From the NCBI RefSeq assembly GCF_963682185.1, contig NZ_OY821667.1, positions 2,418,001 through 2,482,000 of the forward strand: a DNA stretch of 64,000 nt, in the 5' to 3' direction. The stretch is from an uncultured Cohaesibacter sp. Its GTDB lineage: Bacteria > Pseudomonadota > Alphaproteobacteria > Rhizobiales > Cohaesibacteraceae. The position numbers were made by a program, and so were the translations under genes. How positions within the stretch are numbered: the stretch's first letter is position 1; the number at the start of each line of letters is the position of its first letter. Below, piece by piece: positions 26,929 through 37,288 of this stretch. The notes under the pieces were generated by a model. That model was not told the DNA's origin, ran no database searches, and was given only the letters and a program-made list of their open reading frames with translations.

Positions 26929-29547
26929 ATGAAGTTGGAAAAAACTTCAGACCCCAAAACCAGATTATCTGGCAACACCGCAGAAGATGGCATGCAGCCC
27001 CCCGCAGGCGCGCCAGTGCTCTATCAGACTCTGCCCGGCATCCATGATGAAATGATGGATACGGATGGCTCCATCATGCCGCATTGGCAGCAATGGTTTG
27101 ACGCCTTCTCGCGCTGGTCGCCCACTAATCGAAGCACCCATTGGGAGGAGTTGAATGAGGTCGTCCGGGAAACCGGCATTGCCTACGATCTCTTCGCAGA
27201 CCCAAATGACGCCAGACAGCCATGGTCGATTGACCTTGCGCCCCTTATTATCGCCCCCGAAGAATGGCAATGGCTCAAAGTCGCGCTCGCCCAACGGGCC
27301 CGCCTCTTCAATGCCATGCATAACGATCTTTACGGCCACCGACGCCTTTTGCATGAGGGGTACATTCCGGCTGCGCTGGTGATGAGCGACCCTTCCTATC
27401 TGCGCCCGATGCGCGGCAACCAGAGCGCCTATAATGGCGTTCAGTTTTTCGCAGCCGACCTTGCCAAGGCGCCCGATGGCAATTGGCGCGTGCTGGACAA
27501 CCATGCCGAAACACCGGCAGGTCTGGGCTTTGCTCTTGCCAACCGCATCGCTCTCACCCATTGCGAAGGCAATCTCTTCCGCTCCAGCAAAGCGGTGCGC
27601 CTTGCCTCCTATTTCCAGCAATTGCAGTCAACGCTGGTCAAGCGCACCGAGCTTGAAGATCCCTATATAGCCATTCTATCGCCCGGGCCGGAACATCCGG
27701 ACTATTTCTCCCATGCCTATCTGGCCCGCTATCTGGGCTATCTGCTGGTGGAAGGCGGCGACCTTGTTTATCAGAATAACCGGATCTGCCTTAAAACGCT
27801 GGCAGGCCTCAAGCCCATCGACCTGATCGTCCGCTCGATCGAAGGTCTCAATGCCGATCCGCTGGAATTGAACCCCAATGGCATGGATGGCACCACCTCC
27901 ATGGTGCAGGCCATCCGCGACAAAGGCATCATCATGGCCAACCAGCTAGGCTCCTCCATCGTTGAGAACCGTGCGCTGGCGCCTTACATGCCAGACATCT
28001 GCCGTTTCCTGCTTGGTGAAGACCTGATGCTGCGCGAAGCAGAACGCTGGTGGCTGGGTGACCACACAAGCCGCAGCCATGTGCTTGCAAATCTCGATGA
28101 CATGTTGATCTCAGATGCCCATGAGGGCTCGGGTCGTCCGGGCGAGGCCCGTCCGGCGACCGATCCCGCCAAGCTTTCTGAAGCAGAACGCAAAGATCTC
28201 ATCGACAAGATCCATTTGTTTGGTAACAGCCTCGTTGCAGAAAAGAAAACCGGCTATGCCACAACGCCCAGCTGGTCTGGCGAAACCCTGGAACCGCGCC
28301 CCTTTGCCATCCGTTTCTACGGATCGCGCAAGGAACAGGGCTACGAGATCCTGCCCGGCGGCCTGTCCATGTCGGTTGGTGAACAACATGCTATCGGGCT
28401 CCATTCGCCAGAAGGTCTTACCCGCGATGTATGGGTTGTATCCGACGCACAGCCAGAACCTTTTGAAAGCATCTGGGCCAGCATCGCCCGTCAGGGTTCC
28501 TATTCGCGCGCGGGCCGCTCTCTGCAGAGCCGCATTGCCGATAATCTCTTCTGGCTCGGGCGCAATGTGGAACGTATCGAATGGCAGTTTCGCCTTTGCC
28601 GTCAGGCCCTGTCGCGCCTTAATGAAGATAGCGGCCCGGAAGAAGATCAGCGGACCGTCGTCTCGGCCCTCAACACCCTTATCCTGCGCGCACCGAAAGC
28701 ACAGGTTTTTGACGCCGGCTTTGGCGGCATGAATGAAATCGAACGACTCGTTCGCACCGTTCTTTATGGCAAGAATCGCGCCTACGGATTTCAGGAAAGC
28801 CTGGCCCATATGCATCGGCTGACGGGCCTCACCCGCGACCGCATGTCGTCTGATGCCTGGCGCATTCTGAATGAATTTTTCACGGACCACCGCTGGTTCA
28901 AGGAACCCGGCTTCATGCACACTGGGCATGTCATTGATCTGCTCGACAAGGGCCTGATGGTGCTTGCCGCCTTTTCCGGCATGGCAATGGAGAATATGAC
29001 CCGCAATTATGGCTGGCGGTTCCTTGATATCGGCCGCCGCATTGAACGGGCTGAAAATCTGTCCGGCCTGCTCAACAGGCTCATCTTTGCCCCCGGCATG
29101 GTCAACGACGCCCCGCGCCGCCTGATGTTCATTCTGGAAGTGGCGGACAGCTTCATCACCTACCGCTCGCGCTACCGCATTACGCCGACGCTGCCTGCGG
29201 TGATTGATCTTTTGCTGCTGGACGAAACCAACCCGCGCTCCATCGCCTTCCAGATCGCGGCGCTGCATGAGCATGTCAATTATTTGCCCAAAGAGCCCGA
29301 AAGCGGGCTGCGCAGCGAGGAAAACAGGCTCATTCTTGAACTCCTGACGGATATTCAGCTGTCAGAAGGGCACAAGCTGGCCCAGATTCCGCAATTCGAG
29401 CAGGGCAAGGATATTGAGCAGATCATCTCGGAAGAATGCCGCCTTGAGCAGCTTTTGAACAATCAGATTTCAAAGCTGCCACAATTGACTGAGCTTTTGA
29501 CCCGCCGGTATTTCACTCATACCGAAGAGCAGGCTCAACGGATTTGA
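26929..29547 (+). CDS. Fused circularly permuted ATP-grasp / alpha-E protein
   Basis: 872 residues joining both activities that the upstream genes keep separate. Residues about 90-515 are the ATP-grasp part (WLKVALAQRARLFNAM, LDNHAETPAGLGFALANR, AILSPGPEHPDYFSHAYLA, LRPFAIRFYGS-like block, LPGGLSMS). From about 540 comes the alpha-E part, starting RIADNLFWLGRNVERIEWQ. The first 40 residues are variable. The ATG at 26929 has a close GGAG; another ATG at 26992 is possible. It is followed after 25 bases by the small transglutaminase gene, forming a second sub-operon of the locus. Confidence 0.9.
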   Translation: MKLEKTSDPKTRLSGNTAEDGMQPPAGAPVLYQTLPGIHDEMMDTDGSIMPHWQQWFDAFSRWSPTNRSTHWEELNEVVRETGIAYDLFADPNDARQPWSIDLAPLIIAPEEWQWLKVALAQRARLFNAMHNDLYGHRRLLHEGYIPAALVMSDPSYLRPMRGNQSAYNGVQFFAADLAKAPDGNWRVLDNHAETPAGLGFALANRIALTHCEGNLFRSSKAVRLASYFQQLQSTLVKRTELEDPYIAILSPGPEHPDYFSHAYLARYLGYLLVEGGDLVYQNNRICLKTLAGLKPIDLIVRSIEGLNADPLELNPNGMDGTTSMVQAIRDKGIIMANQLGSSIVENRALAPYMPDICRFLLGEDLMLREAERWWLGDHTSRSHVLANLDDMLISDAHEGSGRPGEARPATDPAKLSEAERKDLIDKIHLFGNSLVAEKKTGYATTPSWSGETLEPRPFAIRFYGSRKEQGYEILPGGLSMSVGEQHAIGLHSPEGLTRDVWVVSDAQPEPFESIWASIARQGSYSRAGRSLQSRIADNLFWLGRNVERIEWQFRLCRQALSRLNEDSGPEEDQRTVVSALNTLILRAPKAQVFDAGFGGMNEIERLVRTVLYGKNRAYGFQESLAHMHRLTGLTRDRMSSDAWRILNEFFTDHRWFKEPGFMHTGHVIDLLDKGLMVLAAFSGMAMENMTRNYGWRFLDIGRRIERAENLSGLLNRLIFAPGMVNDAPRRLMFILEVADSFITYRSRYRITPTLPAVIDLLLLDETNPRSIAFQIAALHEHVNYLPKEPESGLRSEENRLILELLTDIQLSEGHKLAQIPQFEQGKDIEQIISEECRLEQLLNNQISKLPQLTELLTRRYFTHTEEQAQRI

Positions 29548-29572
29548 CCGGACAGGAAGGCATGGAAAAACG

Positions 29573-30622
29573 ATGCGCTACAAGATAACGCACAAGACAG
29601 AATATCGCTATTCAGCACCGGTTGCCCAATCCAACCATCTGGTGCATTTGACCCCCTGTGCCGTCGACGGGCAGATCATCGAGCAGCATGACATCGCTAT
29701 CACGCCGCGGCCGGCCCATCGCCGTGACTTCAATGATTATTTCGGTAATTCCACCATTCATCTGACGCTGGAAGAAGACCACAGCGTCTTGACCATGAAT
29801 GCCCAGACTGTCGTCACCATAACCCGCGATCACACGCCCCTTCTGGCCAAATCTGTCGCCTCATGGGAGAATGTGCGCGATCTCATGTTCGAAGCGGCCC
29901 ATGTGGATCAGGCTGAATTCTCCTGCTATTCACCCTTTACCAACCCCAACTCGGAAATCGCCGCCTATGGGGCCGAATCCTTCCCGCCCGGACGTCCACT
30001 GCTGGAAGGGGTGATGGAACTGACCAGCCGCATCTTCACCGATTTTGATTATAACAGCACCGTCACCGACATTTTCACGCCGGTCTCGCAAGTCTTCGAG
30101 ATGAAAAGCGGCGTCTGTCAGGACTTTGCCCATTTGCAACTTGCCTGTCTGAGGGCTCTTGGCCTGCCAGCGCGCTATGTTTCAGGCTATCTGCGCACCT
30201 ATCCGCCCAAGGGCCAGCCGCGCCTTGTAGGGGCGGATGCGTCCCATGCATGGATTTCTGTCTGGTGTCCGGAAGCTGGATGGGTCGATTTCGACCCCAC
30301 CAACAACAAGACCATCGCAGATGAGCATGTCACGCTCACCGTGGGCCGCGATTTTGGCGATGTCAGCCCCATTTCCGGCGTCATCCTCGGGGGAGGCAAT
30401 CATTTTGTGAATGTGTCGGTGGATGTCATGCCGATTGACGAACAGGGCGAGGAAATCGGAGAATCCGTCTCCAACCAGCTTGAGCCGGAAATCGTCACAA
30501 TCGATAAGGACACACTGCAAGAGCAATCTCAACGCCCCATCCAGATGCATATTCAGGAACAAAGCCAGGAGCAAAGTCAGGCTCAGGCAGCAGATCCCCT
30601 GCCAGCGGACAGAACCTACTAG
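29573..30622 (+). CDS. Transglutaminase-like cysteine protease with Gln-rich tail
   Basis: 349 residues. An N-terminal beta-rich domain (RYKITHKTEYRYSAPV) precedes a transglutaminase core with Cys182 in KSGVCQDFAH, His225 in ASHAWISVW and Asp241 in DFDPTNN. Such proteins are predicted to hydrolyse or transfer peptide amides. After residue 310 comes a tail unusually rich in Gln and Ser (EQSQ repeats) which I would not expect in the family. Last gene of the locus; no Anbu proteasome-like gene follows. Confidence 0.9.
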   Translation: MRYKITHKTEYRYSAPVAQSNHLVHLTPCAVDGQIIEQHDIAITPRPAHRRDFNDYFGNSTIHLTLEEDHSVLTMNAQTVVTITRDHTPLLAKSVASWENVRDLMFEAAHVDQAEFSCYSPFTNPNSEIAAYGAESFPPGRPLLEGVMELTSRIFTDFDYNSTVTDIFTPVSQVFEMKSGVCQDFAHLQLACLRALGLPARYVSGYLRTYPPKGQPRLVGADASHAWISVWCPEAGWVDFDPTNNKTIADEHVTLTVGRDFGDVSPISGVILGGGNHFVNVSVDVMPIDEQGEEIGESVSNQLEPEIVTIDKDTLQEQSQRPIQMHIQEQSQEQSQAQAADPLPADRTY

Positions 30623-30808
30623 GGGGCAGAACGACGTGTCATAGGCCCGAATTTTTTGCGACTCACGCCGATTCGGCTTTGATATGGCAATGACCTCAGA
30701 ACAAGCAAGCCCGCCCATCCCTATCAGGGAGCGGGAAAAAGCAACGGATTGCCTGCCTGCTCGCAGGAGCGAAGGCTGGCTTTCAAATTGTTGAAAAGGC
30801 GCATAAAC

Positions 30809-30842
30809 AAAAAGGGCTCAGGAAATTTCCTGAACCCTTTTG
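30809..30842 (-). terminator. Terminator of tRNA-Gly
   Basis: Near-perfect inverted repeat AAAAGGG-TCAGGAAA / TTTCCTGA-CCCTTTT just after the tRNA on the minus strand, ending in Ts. Confidence 0.8.
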
Positions 30843-30847
30843 TATAA

Positions 30848-30922
30848 TGGAGCGGGCGATGGGATTCGAACCCACGACCCCAACCTTGGCAAGGTTGTGC
30901 TCTACCCCTGAGCTACGCCCGC
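30848..30922 (-). tRNA. tRNA-Gly (anticodon GCC)
   Basis: Read on the minus strand, GCGGGCG and CGCCCGC form the acceptor stem, with GCTC/GAGC D-arm, anticodon loop CTTGCCAAG on a CAACCTT/AAGGTTG-type stem, GGTTCGAATCC T-arm, discriminator T and encoded CCA. Anticodon GCC reads GGC/GGU codons. No integrase or duplicated 3' end is nearby, so it does not appear to be an occupied attachment site. Confidence 0.97.
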
Positions 30923-31283
30923 GAAACTCTTAAGCTTTTTCAAGCTCTTAGCAACATTCCGTTGCTTGGCTGCGGCGCTCCGTGCCGTCTGTGGGTGCTT
31001 ATATGTACGACCTGAGGAGCAATTGCAACAGGGAAATTACAAAAAATGATTTTTTCCCACTGGCTGTGCAAGTTTTTCACAAACGGTGAAAAACTTGCTT
31101 GTCGCTTCTCCCCTTCTCCCACAGGAGATCCCTTGCAGACCAGTCCCCTTCGCTCTATTAGCTAGATGGGAGAAAGCTGGGCATTACAGAGGGTTATCTC
31201 GCCCAGAGGTTCCACGCCATTTTGCCGCCTTCATCTTCCAGCGCCATTTCCAAACCTGATCAATCTTTCCAGAGTATAGTCCA
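30923..31283. other. 361-base gap: tRNA-Gly promoter and strong inverted repeats
   Basis: No credible open frame. It holds the palindrome AAAAAAT-G-ATTTTTT (about 31041-31055) and the 13-base perfect inverted repeat at 31068-31098. It must contain the tRNA-Gly promoter (minus) and the promoter of the editing-protein gene (plus). Confidence 0.6.
31068..31098. repeat. Perfect 13-base inverted repeat with 5-base loop
   Basis: GCAAGTTTTTCAC / GTGAAAAACTTGC around AAACG. It lacks an adjoining T-run on either strand, so it is more likely a protein-binding site or RNA hairpin than an intrinsic terminator. Confidence 0.7.
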
Positions 31284-31802
31284 ATGACCTCATCAGAAAA
31301 ATGCAGCCGTCAGGATCTTTTCGATTTTTTCGCCGCACTCGATATAGAAACCACCACTCATGAGCATGAGGCGGTTTTCACCGTGAGCGAAAGCCACAAG
31401 ATCAAGGAAAATCTGCCCGGCGGTCACAGCAAAAACCTGTTCCTCAAGGACAAGAAGGGCAAGATGATGCTGGTCGTCTGCCTCAACGACACAGAGGTAG
31501 ACCTCAAGAGCTTTCACAAGAAATATGATTGCGGCCGCGTCAGTTTTGGCAATGCGGACCTGTTGTGGCAACATCTGGGTGTGCGCCCTGGGTCGGTCAC
31601 ACCCTTTGCTCTGATCAACGACAAGGATGCACACGCCGTCAATCTGGTACTTGATGCCAATCTGATGGAACAGGACCTGGTCAATTTCCACCCTTTGGAA
31701 AACACAGCCACCACCGCTATCTCGAAACAAGACCTGCTGCGCTTTCTGCAAGGAACAGGCCATACCCCAACCATATTGGCGCTCGAGAAAGAAGACGCCT
31801 AG
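31284..31802 (+). CDS. Prolyl-tRNA(Ala) deacylase-like editing protein (ProXp-ala / PrdX, YbaK fold)
   Basis: 172-residue stand-alone editing domain that removes mischarged Ala from tRNA-Pro in trans. The blocks THEHEAVFTVSES, GGHSKNLFLKDKKG (with the conserved Lys), LGVRPGSVTPFALIND and NFHPLENTATTAIS are characteristic of ProXp-ala. Cytoplasmic, no signal. Monocistronic. Confidence 0.9.
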   Translation: MTSSEKCSRQDLFDFFAALDIETTTHEHEAVFTVSESHKIKENLPGGHSKNLFLKDKKGKMMLVVCLNDTEVDLKSFHKKYDCGRVSFGNADLLWQHLGVRPGSVTPFALINDKDAHAVNLVLDANLMEQDLVNFHPLENTATTAISKQDLLRFLQGTGHTPTILALEKEDA

Positions 31803-32020
31803 GCAGGACGAGCCGGATCTTTGTGCTTCTGCCCGAAAAGCGGACATGTTAATCGCCTTTCAGGCCAATTGGGCATTGAACAAAATGTGCCACTATCCCA
31901 TATTGGGGACGACAAATCACAAGGCGTGTAACCCGATTACATAGCGGCTTTGACAAACAGACTTAGACACTGTCCAAGATCCAAAGGCAGGCACAGTCCC
32001 TCACGAAAAGGACCGTCCAG

Positions 32021-33019
<999 letters not shown>

Positions 33020-33149
33020 CTCACAAAAGGCCGCCCCATCGCTTATGCATGCGGCGGCCAGTTTTATTCCATTCTATGCGCATGCGACGCATGCAAATGA
33101 AGAAAGCACAGATCGCAGGCTTCAAAGCGAGCGAAAACAAGGAGATCAA

Positions 33150-33851
33150 ATGGCTCAGGCAGGCAATGCATATTATGACAGCCCGAGAGACATTCCCGCT
33201 ATCATTCCGGTGTTTCCTCTGGAGGAAGCCCTGTTGCTGCCACGCACCCAGATGCCGCTGAATATCTTCGAAGAACGCTATCTGATGATGATAGACTATG
33301 CCATGCATAAGGATCGGATCATCGGCATCATCCAGCCGCTCGAGCCAGAAGGCGATCCGGCAGAAAGCGATGCGCCCGAAAAGCTCTACGCCCCCAAGCT
33401 TCAGCAAGTCGGCTGTCTGGGGCGCATATCGGCCTATGGCGAAACCGGAGACGGGCGCGTATTGGTCACCTTGTCCGGCATTTGCCGTTTCAAGCTGGTC
33501 AAGGAAATGCTCACAGACCTGCCCTTCCGCCTCGCCGAGATCGACTGCGAAGACTATGTGCATGATCTGACCGAAGGCCTTGGCGAAGATCAGGTGAACA
33601 GGGAAGGCCTGCTGGAAGCCTTCCGCGCCTTTCTTGAGGCCAATGATATGGAAGCAGACTGGGACAGCATCGGAAAATCTTCCAACGAAGTGCTGGTCAA
33701 CTCCCTTTCCATGATGAGCCCCTATGGATTGGCAGAAAAGCAGGCGCTCCTGGAAGCGGAAAGTCTGGCTCTGCGTGCCGACACGCTGATTGCCATGACG
33801 GAAATGCATCTGGCCAGCGAAAGTGGCGAAGCCCCTCAAACCTTGCAGTGA
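33150..33851 (+). CDS. LON peptidase substrate-binding domain protein
   Basis: 233 residues consisting of the Lon N-terminal (LAN) domain alone, with no ATPase or protease part. Landmarks are IPVFPLEEALLLPRTQMPLNIFEERYLMM, IGIIQPL, LGRISAYGETGDGRVLVTLSGICRF and the helical C-terminal part. The ATG at 33150 is set by AAGGAG five bases upstream; the open frame extends further upstream without conserved content. Function is unknown, possibly substrate selection. Same strand as the thioredoxin-TPR and Trm112 genes, likely one operon. Confidence 0.9.
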   Translation: MAQAGNAYYDSPRDIPAIIPVFPLEEALLLPRTQMPLNIFEERYLMMIDYAMHKDRIIGIIQPLEPEGDPAESDAPEKLYAPKLQQVGCLGRISAYGETGDGRVLVTLSGICRFKLVKEMLTDLPFRLAEIDCEDYVHDLTEGLGEDQVNREGLLEAFRAFLEANDMEADWDSIGKSSNEVLVNSLSMMSPYGLAEKQALLEAESLALRADTLIAMTEMHLASESGEAPQTLQ

Positions 33852-33895
33852 TCTGACCTGCTGCAACAGGCCGGTCAGGACGGATTGGACCCATC

Positions 33896-34114
33896 ATGAG
33901 CAAAAGAGAAACTCAAGATCATGGCGTCGGCGAGAAGACCGGCACGGTTGATCGCAAATTGCTCGAAATTCTTGTCTGCCCCCTGACCAAGACAACGCTC
34001 ACCTATGATGCAGACGCGCAAGAGCTGATCAGTCACGCCGCCAAGCTCGCTTACCCGATAAGGGACGGCGTGCCCATCATGCTGCCCAGCGAAGCACGCC
34101 AGTTGGAAGACTGA
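33896..34114 (+). CDS. Trm112 family zinc-ribbon-like protein (YcaR type)
   Basis: 72 residues. The core [21 protein letters not shown] and [20 protein letters not shown] is the Trm112/UPF0434 signature. Only one Cys of the zinc-binding set is retained, as in many bacterial members. Eukaryotic Trm112 activates methyltransferases; the bacterial role is unclear. Confidence 0.9.
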   Translation: MSKRETQDHGVGEKTGTVDRKLLEILVCPLTKTTLTYDADAQELISHAAKLAYPIRDGVPIMLPSEARQLED

Positions 34115-34156
34115 GTCCTATCGCGGAAGGGCCGAAGGCCTGCGCTCCCGCACAGA

Positions 34157-35434
34157 CTATAGGCCTTCCCCGCGCAGCAACTTGGGCACCTCACCGCGAT
34201 TGCCCGCCGCTTCCTCGATGAACATGCGTTTGAGGCCCGGCAGACGATCCACCATGCCAAGGCCGAAATCGCGGACATGGCGCAGCACCTCGCTCTTGTT
34301 GGAAAAGAGCCGATTGAGCAGATCGCAGGTGACACCCATCTGCGTGACGTCAAACCGGCGCCAGCGTTCATAGCGCTCCAACACATCAAACGCCCCGATA
34401 TCCTGCCCAAGGCGCGCAGCCTCAACGATCACCTCAGCGAGAGAAGCGACATCCTTGAAACCAAGATTGAGCCCTTGCCCGGCGATCGGATGAATTCCGT
34501 GCGCGGCATCGCCCACCAGTGCAACGCGCGAAGCGACATAGGAGCGAGCCAGAACCATCCCGAGAGGGAAGCCCTTGCGCGGCCCTTTTTCCTCAAGCGC
34601 TCCCAGCTGTTTGCCAAACCGGCGTTCCAGCTCAAGCCCGAAGGTAAAGTCATCCATGGACAGCAAGCGCTTGGCATCATCGGTGCGCTCATTCCACACC
34701 AGAGATGAGCGATTGCCCTTAAGCGGCAAAATAGCAAAAGGACCGGCAGGCAGGAAATGCTCCACCGCACAGCCTTCATGCGGGCGCTCATGCTCAACCG
34801 TGGTTACAATCCCGACCTGATCATAATCGAACCGGTTGACATGAATCCCGGCCAAATCGCGCAAACGAGAGCGCACACCATCAGCCGCCACAAGCAGCTT
34901 TGCGCCAACAGTTTCGCCAGATTGTAAGAAGAGAGAAACCGCAGAGCCATCAACGATGAAATCCTTGACGCTGTGTCCTTCCAGAACATCAACCCCGGCG
35001 GCCTTTGCCGCATCGCCAAGGGCGCCAACCATGGCTCCGTTCGGCACCATATAGGCAAAGGGCTCGCCATCCTTGGCTCCGCCCTCAAAGGTCAGCAACA
35101 CCGGACGCACGATATCCTTGAGTTTGCTGTCGGTAACCTCCATTTTCCGAATGGGTTCGGCATCTGGCGCGATTGTGTCCCACACGCCGAGGCCTTGCAG
35201 CATCCGCGTCGCGGCAGAAGCAACCGCAGAGGCGCGCTCATCCTTGCGCATGCGCTCCATGGCCTGAGGCTCGACAACAAGGACAGACAAGCCGCTTGCC
35301 TGTCGCACAGCCAGCGCCAGGGACAGGCCCACATATCCACCTCCGGCAATCACCAGATCATACTGCTCCTTCAGGCAAGACGCATTGTCATTGGCTCCGA
35401 CCGGTTCTGCTTTTTCGTGCCGTGGTGAATTCAT
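34157..35434 (-). CDS. UbiH/UbiF/COQ6-family FAD monooxygenase
   Basis: 425-residue flavoprotein hydroxylase of ubiquinone biosynthesis. Rossmann start DLVIAGGGYVGLSLALAV (about 26-43), DERASAVASAATRML, the DG motif VAADGVRSRLRDLAG and the FAD-binding GDAAHGIHPIAGQGLNLG (about 320) are in order. Which ring position it hydroxylates cannot be decided, as alphaproteobacteria often use UbiL/UbiM variants. Convergent with the Trm112 gene. Confidence 0.9.
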   Translation of the reverse strand: MNSPRHEKAEPVGANDNASCLKEQYDLVIAGGGYVGLSLALAVRQASGLSVLVVEPQAMERMRKDERASAVASAATRMLQGLGVWDTIAPDAEPIRKMEVTDSKLKDIVRPVLLTFEGGAKDGEPFAYMVPNGAMVGALGDAAKAAGVDVLEGHSVKDFIVDGSAVSLFLQSGETVGAKLLVAADGVRSRLRDLAGIHVNRFDYDQVGIVTTVEHERPHEGCAVEHFLPAGPFAILPLKGNRSSLVWNERTDDAKRLLSMDDFTFGLELERRFGKQLGALEEKGPRKGFPLGMVLARSYVASRVALVGDAAHGIHPIAGQGLNLGFKDVASLAEVIVEAARLGQDIGAFDVLERYERWRRFDVTQMGVTCDLLNRLFSNKSEVLRHVRDFGLGMVDRLPGLKRMFIEEAAGNRGEVPKLLRGEGL

Positions 35435-35656
35435 GCTTTAAGTCCCTTCTGCCAGCCTTGAATGTGGCCGCACCATAACGCCGCCCGCATTCCGCTTCCA
35501 TTATATAGTGAGAAGAAATCAGAAGATCTCGACAAACTAACTAGAGAAAGCGATTTTTTCGTCGCGCCATCTCCTGCTATAAGCGTTAAGATGGCTTATT
35601 GATTTATTCTGTGTGGAATCACCAGACACCTTTCCTTGAAGTCCGGATACTTTTCT

Positions 35657-36520
35657 ATGACGTCAGCAATTGATACCCTTCTTTCCATTCTGAACCTTGA
35701 AACTCTGGAAACCGACCTATTCAGAGGCATGAGCCCGCAGGATGGATGGCAGAGGGTTTTTGGCGGTCAGGTCATCGGTCAGGCTCTGGTAGCAGCCTCG
35801 CAGACTGTGGAGCCCGAACGCAGCGCCCATTCCCTGCATTGCTATTTCATGCGCCCGGGCGACCCCAAGACACCAATCATTTATGAAGTGGACCGACTGC
35901 GTGACGGTCGCTCTTTCACCACACGCCGCGTTTTGGCCATCCAACACGGCAAGGCCATTTTCAATATGGCCGCTTCCTTTCACAAAAAGGAAGAGGGCCT
36001 GTCTCACCAGATCGAGCTGCCCGACATTCCCGGACCGGAAGATCTGCCCAGCGAAGAAGAAGTCTATGAGAGCTACGTCGCCAAGGCGCCGGACAATATC
36101 AAGGCCTATTTCCGTCGCGAGCGCCCTATCGAGCTGCGCCCCATCAACATGGAACATTATGTAACGCGCAAGAAGCTGGAGCCGCAACAATATATCTGGG
36201 TGCGCACAACATCGAAGCTCCCCGATGATCCGGCCATCCACAAATGCGCACTGGCCTATGCCTCGGACATGACCCTGCTGGACACGTCCCTTTTTGCGCA
36301 TGGCCTTTCCGTTTTCAGTAAAACAATCAGCGCCGCCAGTCTGGACCACGCCATGTGGTTCCACGGTGATTTTCGCGCTGACGAATGGCTGCTCTATTGT
36401 CAGGACAGTCCATGGGCAGGTGGTGGCCGCGGTTTCAACCGCGGCAGTCTTTACCGGCGAGATGGCACATTGGTTGCATCGGCTGCTCAGGAAGGCCTTA
36501 TCCGCGAAATTGACCGGTAA
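35657..36520 (+). CDS. tesB: Acyl-CoA thioesterase II
   Basis: 287-residue double-hotdog thioesterase. Typical blocks are LFRGMSPQDGWQRVFGGQVIGQALVAA, HSLHCYFMRPGDP, FTTRRVLAIQHGKAIF and, in the second hotdog, SLDHAMWFHGDFRADEWLLY with the catalytic Asp, then GFNRGSLYRRDGTLVAS. The ATG at 35657 is preferred to a TTG 21 bases earlier. Stand-alone. Confidence 0.94.
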   Translation: MTSAIDTLLSILNLETLETDLFRGMSPQDGWQRVFGGQVIGQALVAASQTVEPERSAHSLHCYFMRPGDPKTPIIYEVDRLRDGRSFTTRRVLAIQHGKAIFNMAASFHKKEEGLSHQIELPDIPGPEDLPSEEEVYESYVAKAPDNIKAYFRRERPIELRPINMEHYVTRKKLEPQQYIWVRTTSKLPDDPAIHKCALAYASDMTLLDTSLFAHGLSVFSKTISAASLDHAMWFHGDFRADEWLLYCQDSPWAGGGRGFNRGSLYRRDGTLVASAAQEGLIREIDR

Positions 36521-36563
36521 ATGAAAGATTAACCCTGATAAATGCGGATTATTTAGAACCTAC

Positions 36564-36578
36564 GCACAATCAATGTGC
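36564..36578. promoter_or_regulatory. NtrC binding-site candidate
   Basis: GCACAATCAATGTGC keeps the GCAC-N7-GTGC arms of the NtrC enhancer consensus. It lies about 200 bases upstream of the sigma-54 promoter, a usual enhancer distance. Confidence 0.6.
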
Positions 36579-36780
36579 AGTTTAAAACCTTGAAATGACT
36601 CATTGCTTTTCACTCATCACAAAACGGCCACAATATATGCTCTAAAAATAGGCATTTTTTATAATTTGCCTAAATATGCTTCACAAACATCCTCTGCACA
36701 AATATGAAGCAAAGATCGATTTTATTATCAAAATCGAATTTTGGACAGCATTTCAATAACTTAATAAAAAGTTACAAAAC

Positions 36781-36796
36781 TGGCACGGCTTTTGTA
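36781..36796 (+). promoter_or_regulatory. Sigma-54 promoter of glnK-amtB
   Basis: TGGCACG-GCTT-TTGTA matches the -24/-12 consensus TGGCACG-N4-TTGCW except one base. Predicted start near 36807. Confidence 0.85.
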
Positions 36797-36897
36797 AGAG
36801 AGAAGGCACAAAACAAGAAGTTTTGCCCCGGCTGATTGCAATTTGGGGCATGACATTCAAACCCGACAGAGGGACAAAACCCATAAGAGGGACATGA

Positions 36898-37245
<348 letters not shown>

Positions 37246-37288
37246 GCCCAACCCCAATCAAGTAGAAGTGAAAAACAAGGACAATCAA

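Noticed and set aside
28111-29274. 387-codon frame antisense to the fused ATP-grasp/alpha-E gene
   Set aside because: No family resemblance and no start signal; the other strand has clear conserved blocks.
30848-30922. tRNA-Gly as an integration site
   Set aside because: No integrase, no repeated tRNA end and no composition break on either side.
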